A DNA stretch of 64,000 nucleotides from the NCBI RefSeq assembly GCF_047948215.1, contig NC_134460.1:148298049-148362048 (forward strand), read 5' to 3'. This document shows, piece by piece, positions 57,165 to 64,000 of this stretch (the stretch's first letter is position 1; every line of letters begins with the position of its first letter). The stretch comes from Lycorma delicatula (Eukaryota; Arthropoda; Insecta; Hemiptera; Fulgoridae). The position numbers were made by a program, and so were the translations under genes. A model generated the notes under the pieces. The model had not been told where the DNA came from, did not search any database, and worked only from the letters and a program-made list of their open reading frames with translations.

Positions 57165-57770
57165 AGTCCCACTTTATTTGACCCACTTAATACTTTTCTT
57201 TATTTACGTCATGTAATATTTGTCAGTAAACAATGTTTTTAATGTGTCCACCCCACAAAGAAGAATCAAAAGGTGTTAGATCTGGACTTCTTGGTTACCA
57301 GGGTATACAGACTCCTTGGCCTATCCATCTGCACAGTTTTTTAAAGTCTAGGTAATGAATGCATTAAATTGTAGGGGTGCACCATCTTGAAATAACATTT
57401 TGGAAAATAATCGTGAAAATAGATTTAATGTACATTTTTGAGCTCAACTGGTTGAGAAAAGCAACAGTCAATTAAATATTAATCTCCAATATAAATGAAG
57501 ATTAATCTCCATCAACAGTCTTTTCGCAAAGAAAAAAGGTCTGATTACAAGATATATCATTAAACCATACCAAATTTAAACTTTAGATGTGTTGCATGCT
57601 TCTCAAAAATTAATCGTGGGTTTTCAGATTCTCATATTTATGAATTATGTCATCCATTAAAGTGAAAAGCACTTCTTTTATAAAAATTAATCATTTAAAA
57701 ATAATCAGATAAACAACAGATTGTAATCTGGTAAAAACAGATAATCTGTTCTAACTTGAGGCTTTGATGA
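57165..57770 (-). mobile_element. Mariner-superfamily transposase relic
   Basis: The minus strand gives, in mixed frames, PFFFCEKTVDGD, QDGAPLQF (second acidic-site region), CRWIGQGVCIPW, PRSPDLTPFDSSLWGGHIKN (third catalytic Asp in SPDLTP-x-D-x-x-LWG) and IVYXQILHDVNK. The 5' half is missing. Related in style to the element at 5555-6841. Confidence 0.72.
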
Positions 57771-58340
57771 GCAATGGATTTATTAGGTGCTTTGTGGTGG
57801 TACTGGTAGCTTTCCATTTTCTGATCTTAATAATCAGCGACTTTAAAATAACTGAAATGATTAAAGGTTTTAAGGATATTTTAACACAACAAGAATGTAA
57901 CATGTTGAAACAAAATTCCAGATCTATTATGCGATATAATATAATTAAATTGTATGTTGAATAAGATTCTGAATAAGATAGAGAAGAATCATAAAGTTTT
58001 AACTTGTAAAGGATAACAAAATTAAAACATCTTATATTAAAATAATCGATATACCAAAACAATTCATAATTCAAATATTAACAAAGCATTTAGACAGGCA
58101 GACATATCCGTGTAAGGTTAAAATATATAAGTATTTCTTTTGATGTTAAGTAAAATGATCTTATCTTGTTTAAAAATTTGTCATAGTGTAAACAATTTAA
58201 ATTCCTTGAAAAATTAAAAAAAAAACTATCTCAATTAAGCTTTGGGTAAAGGAAAACTGCATAAAATTAAATAGTTTTAAGTAAAAATACTGTATTTATA
58301 ATTGATGACACACTAAATTACAACTTTAATTATATAACAT

Positions 58341-58373
<33 letters not shown>

Positions 58374-58970
58374 GCTTATGATTAATTTTATAAAAAAAAA
58401 CTTTTAAGATTACAATTTAAATAAAAATAGTTAAATTACTAATTTTGCTTGAATATCACTTAAACCAACAATAACCACACAATGAGAAAACTGAGAAGCT
58501 TATAAATAAAACAATACAAGTAGTTAAATGTATGAATTTTCCTAGCTGTTAATAAAATTTATTATTTCACCATTAGAAATAGACTGACAATTTCCTAATA
58601 CTAGCTAAAATATTTTATGTTACATCTTTTTTAAGTGTGCTAAAAACTTCTTTTTCTATAGCAGCCATAACAGTTAAATTAGATAGTAATTTAATGTATC
58701 TAAAAGAAATAAAGTCCAAAAAGTATAAAATTATCCTAGTTTTTTGCATCTGTTTTGTTATTTATATAACTATGTGTTATATTACCCCATCCTAAAGATA
58801 AAATTGTTATTGTTGATGTTGAATTTATAAATTACATTGTGCACATATATATTGGACTTTTAACAACCTGAAAATATGCATTGTACTAAAGCATAATCTT
58901 TACAGATTAATGAAGATTATTTTACTGAAATGAAACTTTTTAGGATTCATATTATTCCTCTGTACTACTA
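57771..58970. other. AT-rich, no gene
   Basis: Contains a (TA)n microsatellite at 58338-58372. The two overlapping ORFs around 57760-58070 are antisense AT-bias products. Confidence 0.5.
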
Positions 58971-59087
58971 AATTCTATTAATGTAAATCACCTAGTACAA
59001 AATACTGAGATAAGAAATAGCTTACCTTATTATAAGATATTTCTTACCTCAATACAATATACTAGATGATCTATATTAATAGAATTT
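58971..59087. mobile_element. Fold-back MITE, copy 3 (short)
   Basis: A 117-bp near-palindrome. It starts AATTCTATTAATGTAAATCA and ends with the complement of AAATTCTATTAATATAGATC, with AGATAAGAAATAGCTTACCT near the centre. It has almost no interior. Same family as 56152-56360 and 7965-8060. Confidence 0.8.
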
Positions 59088-59550
59088 AATTTATAATGAA
59101 GATATATGTTAGTATGCAATATCAATGCATATTTTAATGTATGTTTTTGTGTAATTTAAGAACTCAGCACAAGCAACAAAAGTTTTAATCTTAGGATGAG
59201 GTTTATATCTCAAAATTTATAGTCATTAAACAGAGTTGCAAAATGGATCCAAAAATATTTTGTAAACATTACTTTTTATCGTAAAAAAATGTAATTTTTA
59301 TCTAAAAATCACCAATTTGAACTAAATAAAAGTAATAAGCCAATTACAAAATAAATCATATCATGATAAAATGGTCTAAAAAATACAGTTGTAACTTGTT
59401 AGTAATTAAAGCTTTTTTCAAAAACATTGAAAAATGGAAAACCATTAAAAATTAAAACAACAGGTATATTTAAAATATGTAATACTTTCTTTTGCAGACT
59501 AAAAAAAACCTGATTCTAAAAAGTGTTTGAATTTAATAAAAACATTAAGA

Positions 59551-59652
59551 GGGTTCCCACCAAATTTTAAGATTCATTTTTCCTGACTTTTACTGACCAA
59601 TTTAGTACTTTCCAGACCCTCATAATGTTATGCTACTGTCATTTACTCTGCA

Positions 59653-59683
<31 letters not shown>

Positions 59684-60791
59684 CTTTATTTTTTTGTAGC
59701 CTCCACCATCCCAACAGTTGCTAAAATCACGCCTTTTTTTTAATTATTTATCATTACATTCACTTTAAAGTTTATTTTATAATTATTTTGTTACAATATA
59801 TGTTTAAAATTATGCTATTTTTCTGTGATAAATTGTTTCAGTAAATTACATTACAAAGTACAAAAAAAAGCATTTTTTTTTAAAGTGTAAGTTAAAAAGA
59901 ACAAGTTTCTTGCAAAGTAAGAACATCATAGTAACTAAAAATAATAGAAAAAAGGAATAAAGACTAATCAAAAATAAATTAACCAAATCAATTTTTAAAA
60001 ATAATTGGCTTGCACCTAAGATTGCTTAGAAATTTTTCACAAGAACTAGCCTACATTATTTTGCAAAAGTAAATAAAAAATAATATTTAATAACTTGGTT
60101 TGCATAAAAATGCTAAGAAACACAGATTTCAATTTAACAAAGAATATATGTATGATCACAACTTTAAGGGAAACTAAAAGTAATACAGATAAGAAAACTA
60201 GTACGAAACAAATTATTTTGTACAGAAAACAAACATTATTAACATTTATTTGAAAAATATTTTGTCATTATTCTAACATATACCAAAAAATAAAAATAAT
60301 AATAATATGAGATCGTATTATATACGTATAAAACACAGGGTAACTTTTCTTCAATGTCTTTAGGTTCCTAATGGTTTGCCCTTTTCTAAAAGTTTAATTT
60401 TTGTGGCTCTCTGTTCTTCTTCTGCCAAGATTGTAGCTCTCAACTTTTTCCTTTTTTCCTTCAGTTTTTTAATTTCTGCTTGCATTTTTCTTTTCAGGGG
60501 TCGTTTTTATTCTTCTTGAAAGAAGTTTTTTCTATTTTCTACAAGACATTCTTCATATTATCTTCTTCTCACTGCTGTGAGCATTTTTTTTATAGGTAAA
60601 ACATCCTCAATGCTACCAGCATCTAAAATTGCAAAAAATTATTTCATTGATAAATTATTGTTCCTGTGGAAATTCTCCACACGAAGAAAAGTTAATGGAA
60701 AGGCACCTCTGAAAATGCAATTTTCTGAAATTATTTTTTAATTTTTCCTTACTAATTTCATATTCCCTGACATTTCCTGCCTGTGGGAACC
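59551..60791 (-). mobile_element. TIR element with GGGTTCCCAC ends
   Basis: GGGTTCCCAC at 59551-59560 pairs with GTGGGAACC at 60783-60791, and CCTGAC-type motifs follow on both inner sides. Superfamily not certain. Its interior carries a (TA)n tract (59652-59674) and a worn minus-strand ORF near the right end (60360-60715). Confidence 0.55.
60360..60715 (-). pseudogene. Decayed coiled-coil ORF inside TIR element
   Basis: One minus-strand frame, read from 60715 to a TAA at 60360-60362, stays protein-like across three internal stops: GAFPLTFLRVENFHRNNNLS, FFAILDAGSIEDVLPIKKML, YEECLVENRKNFFQEE, KRKMQAEIKKLKEKRKKLRA and TILAEEEQRATKIKLLEKGK. The last part is a Lys/Glu-rich coiled coil ending PLGT. 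I do not recognise the family. Position next to the terminal repeat suggests it is the transposon's own protein end. It could also be a processed host copy. Confidence 0.5.
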
Positions 60792-60799
60792 ATGATTAA

Positions 60800-62135
60800 C
60801 TTAAAAATATAAATAATATTTATTTTATAAATAATTTAACAAATCAAGATGTATTTACAAATTTGAAAATCCAGCTGGCTAAGGTTCCTCAATATTTAAA
60901 AATATTTATAAAATGTAAATTCTATAAAATAAAATATACAATAGTTTCTGAGACAGACAAAAACTCAAATCAACTATAAATTATTATTTCATAGCCTACG
61001 ATGTGTTAAAATATTACTTATAAAAATAATAATCAGAATAGAGGTGCACATTTAAAATCTACATACGCAACTTTGAATGCACAACCTACTCATACATAAG
61101 TAAAAGAATCATTTAGATAAGGGCAATTTTTTTTAATAAGTAGCTAATACAGAATTAGAGCTATAAAGTAATCTCACCGTCTTTTCATTTTAGCAATTTA
61201 ATCTGTTTAAAATAAGCAGTAATGTGGGAATCTCTAAAATTATCAAAAACAAATGTCATATGACTTCAAGCCTGATTGAAGCTTATTATTCCAGCAATAA
61301 TAACCTATCGGTTAGTTCAACCTAGAAAAAAAAAAACAAAAAGATCATTATGTACTACTTAAAAAGAAAAACAGAATGATCAGCACTCTAACCAAGGTAA
61401 ACTGCAAAGTCTGAGAAGAAAATTTGTAGTTTCGGTTATAAACATAAATAACTTGATTGCATCAACTTAAAAATTCTAACTTTAAATGTTTGCTATGTGT
61501 TTTAACTGTTATTTGGTATAAACAATGATGCAGATTCCATTAATAGTGAGATCAGTTACAAAAAGGGCAAGCTTAATGGAACAAATTAATCGTGTATGAA
61601 AAAAATTTTAAACTTAATGAGAACACTATGCTTGTATACAATCAGTTACAAGTAAATTATTAAATAAATAAAAAAATAACAAAGAAAACTGAATCAATTA
61701 TAGTTTGATGTTATTAACAGACTGAATGACATAATGTGTATTAATACACTAACAAAATAAAAATATTTCACACCTGGAATTTTTTTTTACATCGGTTATT
61801 TTTTTTTAAGACTTCACAGTTCTGGTATAAATACTCATTGCAACCCTTTATTTGATAAATAGTTGTTTATGGTGATCATTTTGCTAGTTTTATTCTTACC
61901 AAAGTAATAGTTCAATCATGAGTTCTCTTTTACCACACCGTGTTTTATTTAAATAGGCATATTTTATTATTCCTCTGAAAGTACTAGAGAATCTAAGAAA
62001 TGCCGATTAGGTTTTAGATTTCACTAAGGGAAAATCTTGAAATTCACCTCCCTGTGGAAGAGAAAGGCAACAATCGTGTATATTAAAGTTGATTGGTATA
62101 TATAAGCTGCTATTTCCGTTTGGGATAAGGAGCTC
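60800..62135. other. AT-rich, no gene
   Basis: Nothing recognised. Confidence 0.5.
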
Positions 62136-62144
62136 TGCCCTACA

Positions 62145-62177
62145 AGAGCCAATGGCCTCTTAGAGGCCACTGGCTCT
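62145..62177. repeat. 16-bp hairpin at LINE start
   Basis: AGAGCCAATGGCCTCT (62145-62160), spacer T, and its complement with one mismatch (62162-62177). It lies at the junction where LINE-like sequence begins. Confidence 0.78.
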
Positions 62178-62179
62178 GA

Positions 62180-64000
62180 AGAATGAAATTGGCTACTGAT
62201 GGATGATCAGTAGGGTTTGGAGCACTATTTGGGGGCGAGAAATCACCCCAAACACGGAGGAAACTTCTATATGAAGTCAATGCCATTAGGATACAGAAGG
62301 GAATGGAATACTACTCTTTTTCCTAGTCAGGTACCATCCACGGTGATATCTTCTTTTGTTAAATATTTTGGAGGTAAAATGACTTGTGTCCCTGGGGGGG
62401 GGGGGGAAGCAGCAGAAGGAGTGGCATAGAAAAGGCAAAGGAATGAGAATAGGTACATGCAATATGAGAACATTATTGTTGTAAGGTAAGTTAGCAGGGA
62501 TAAGTGAGGTTAGATGGGAGTTGAGAGGGTTGATGATAAGAGAATTGAAAAGTGTTGTATTTACCTTACATTACTCAGAAGTTGAAAGAGGAAAAAACAG
62601 AGTAGGAATAACTGTAAAAAGTAGTGTAACAAGAAAAGCACAAAAAGTAATTTATCTGGATGACAGAGTAATGGCTTTAAGGATTTGAATGCTGCCAAAA
62701 GATCTAGTAATAGTACATGCTAACGTCAGAGTATAAGGATGAAGATATTGAAAAAAATGTATAATAACATTGAGGAGTTATTAGAAAATGAACAGGATTA
62801 CTGTAAAATAATTATGAGGGACTGGAAAGCAGTGGTGGGAGATGGCAAAGATGGAAAGACAGTAGTAGGTAAGTTCAGATTGAGAACATGAAATGAGAAG
62901 ACAGGCTGGCTGAATTTGGCTAAGAAAAGAATTTGTTCATTAGTTCATAAGTTTTATAACAATCATAAATAAGAAGATGTACCTGGACAATACCAACAGA
63001 TGGATCTTGCTTTCAGGTAGATCATTTTATGGTTGAAAATAGATACAGCAATGCTGTTAAGAAGGAAAATGGGCTTCCAGGAACCGACATCATATTCTAT
63101 TAATGATGGAAATGAAAATAAGAATAAAAAGAATTCAAACTGCAGTGAATGTGAAGAAATGAAATATAGAGGGGCTAGAGGGAGAGTAAAAGTGGATGAA
63201 ATTCTGACAAAGGCAATTATGCAAGGTAAAAGAGAAAATACCCGGCAAAAGAAAAATGGTCAGGATAAAATCATCTATGAGGGAAGCTGCAGAGAAAGAA
63301 ATTGGTTTCTATAAATGCACCTGAGCAAAGAAGGTAACACAAGAAATGATACAAAAAATGGAAAAAATAAGAAAATATAAAAATAAAGAAGGAAAATACA
63401 ACACAGCAAACTACTGATGATTAAATAACGAATTAAAGAGGGAAACACGTAAAGCCACTTTTCCCTAGCTTATAATGCTAGGGAAAGGTGGCTAAAAGAA
63501 TTTAAAGACATAGAAGATTTAGAAAAGAAAAGGAATGTGACATCTTGTATAACAAAGTAAAAAAAAAAAACACGACTTGGGATAGAAGAAATCCTAATTA
63601 TAAAATGAGAGAAATTGAGAAGAAAGATGATAAAATCATTTATAAAGAAGATAAGATAAAGAAACAATGGGAAGAGTATATAGAGGACCTGTATGTAGGA
63701 AAAAGGAAACACGGCAAGGCAAGCTGAGTTGGAAGAAGTTATGGAAGAGGAGAAAGGACCACCAATTTTGAGATCTGAAATTGTACACGCAATTAAAATC
63801 AGGAAGCAACAGGAATAAATGAACTTCCAGCAGAACTATTTAAATGTTTAGAAGATGAAGGAATAGATGAAATAATTCCAACGTGCAATACAATTTATGA
63901 TACTGGAGTATGGCCAGAAGATTTTGTTATAACAATAATGATACAGATACTTTAAAATATTGGAATCAAGAAATTTGAAGAACATTCATCAGTTTAATAC
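62180..64000 (+). mobile_element. RTE-type LINE, continues past window
   Basis: Plus strand. A GGGGG run near 62394 in the 5' region, then the endonuclease start RIGTCNMRTL (62450), GISEVRW-like metal-binding Glu region (62500), GRDWKAVVGDGKDGKTVVGK-type (62820), and the linker KKNGQDKIIYEGSC. RT start words appear at the window end: EIEHAIK-like, GSNRNK, EFLK-like, EEGI-like, TIYDTGVWPEDFVITI and RTISLI. Frameshifts in nearly every domain. Same clade as 35231-37533 but a different family by wording. Confidence 0.8.
63453..63493. repeat. 17-bp hairpin inserted in LINE coding sequence
   Basis: Left arm 63453-63469 (AGCCACTTTTCCCTAGC) and right arm 63477-63493 are complementary with one mismatch and spacer TTATAAT. 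Removing the left arm and spacer restores the frame ETRKARERWLKEFK, so the left arm is an inserted inverted copy of the right. Confidence 0.88.

Noticed and set aside
58338..58372. Long palindrome
   Set aside because: (TA)n tracts are trivially self-complementary; the same applies to 18190-18240, 44818-44870 and 59652-59674. I excluded these from the hairpin list.

Overview
The window is AT-rich nuclear DNA from an insect. A hemipteran seems most likely, which is an inference from the repeat types (many mariner-like families, an RTE family ending in a familiar 3' tail, tRNA-derived SINEs) and not from a species match. There are no operons, no CRISPR and no bacterial gene structure.

The one recognisable host gene is on the minus strand: an orthologue of IFT43, a small subunit of the intraflagellar-transport-A complex. 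I assembled it by eye from eight coding exons (ATG at 45330, stop at 8312-8314). Every intron is GT-AG, all phases agree, and the exons join into one 212-codon frame. No exon exceeds 136 bp, and the smallest two are 33 bp each. The 639 bp of coding sequence are spread over about 37 kb. The seven introns, 2.7 to 7.9 kb long, are filled with transposons.

Layout. 1-3035: R1-type LINE relic. 4802-6841: mariner MITE, LINE scrap and mariner-like element. 8312-45330: IFT43. Its introns hold a four-copy composite repeat; R1-like LINE debris (13.7-16.9 kb and 18.2 kb); mariner and Tc1 relics (19-21 kb); tRNA-derived SINEs (23-24 kb and 40.7 kb); a PIF/Harbinger element inside a LINE (27-29 kb); two more mariners (29.5-33.2 kb); a piggyBac-like element with TTAA ends holding an RTE LINE and flanked by head-to-head mariner copies (33.7-39 kb); and a fold-back element inside another LINE (41-42.5 kb). 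45429-45881: a hAT-type MITE with a perfect 8-bp target duplication, about 100 bp upstream of the IFT43 start codon. 46.5-53.7 kb: four LINE relics in both orientations, including an I-clade element with an RNase H domain. 53.7-62 kb: mostly unannotatable AT-rich DNA with MITEs, a mariner relic and a TIR element carrying a decayed coiled-coil ORF. 62.2-64 kb: the start of an RTE LINE that runs off the window.

The least expected signal is a set of at least a dozen perfect or near-perfect short hairpins (arms 9-27 bp, spacers 0-7 nt) scattered through introns and LINE or transposase relics. In the RTE at 63.45 kb the reading frame shows what happened: one arm is native coding sequence and the other is an inserted inverted copy of it. 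This is the signature expected of fold-back template switching during DNA synthesis.
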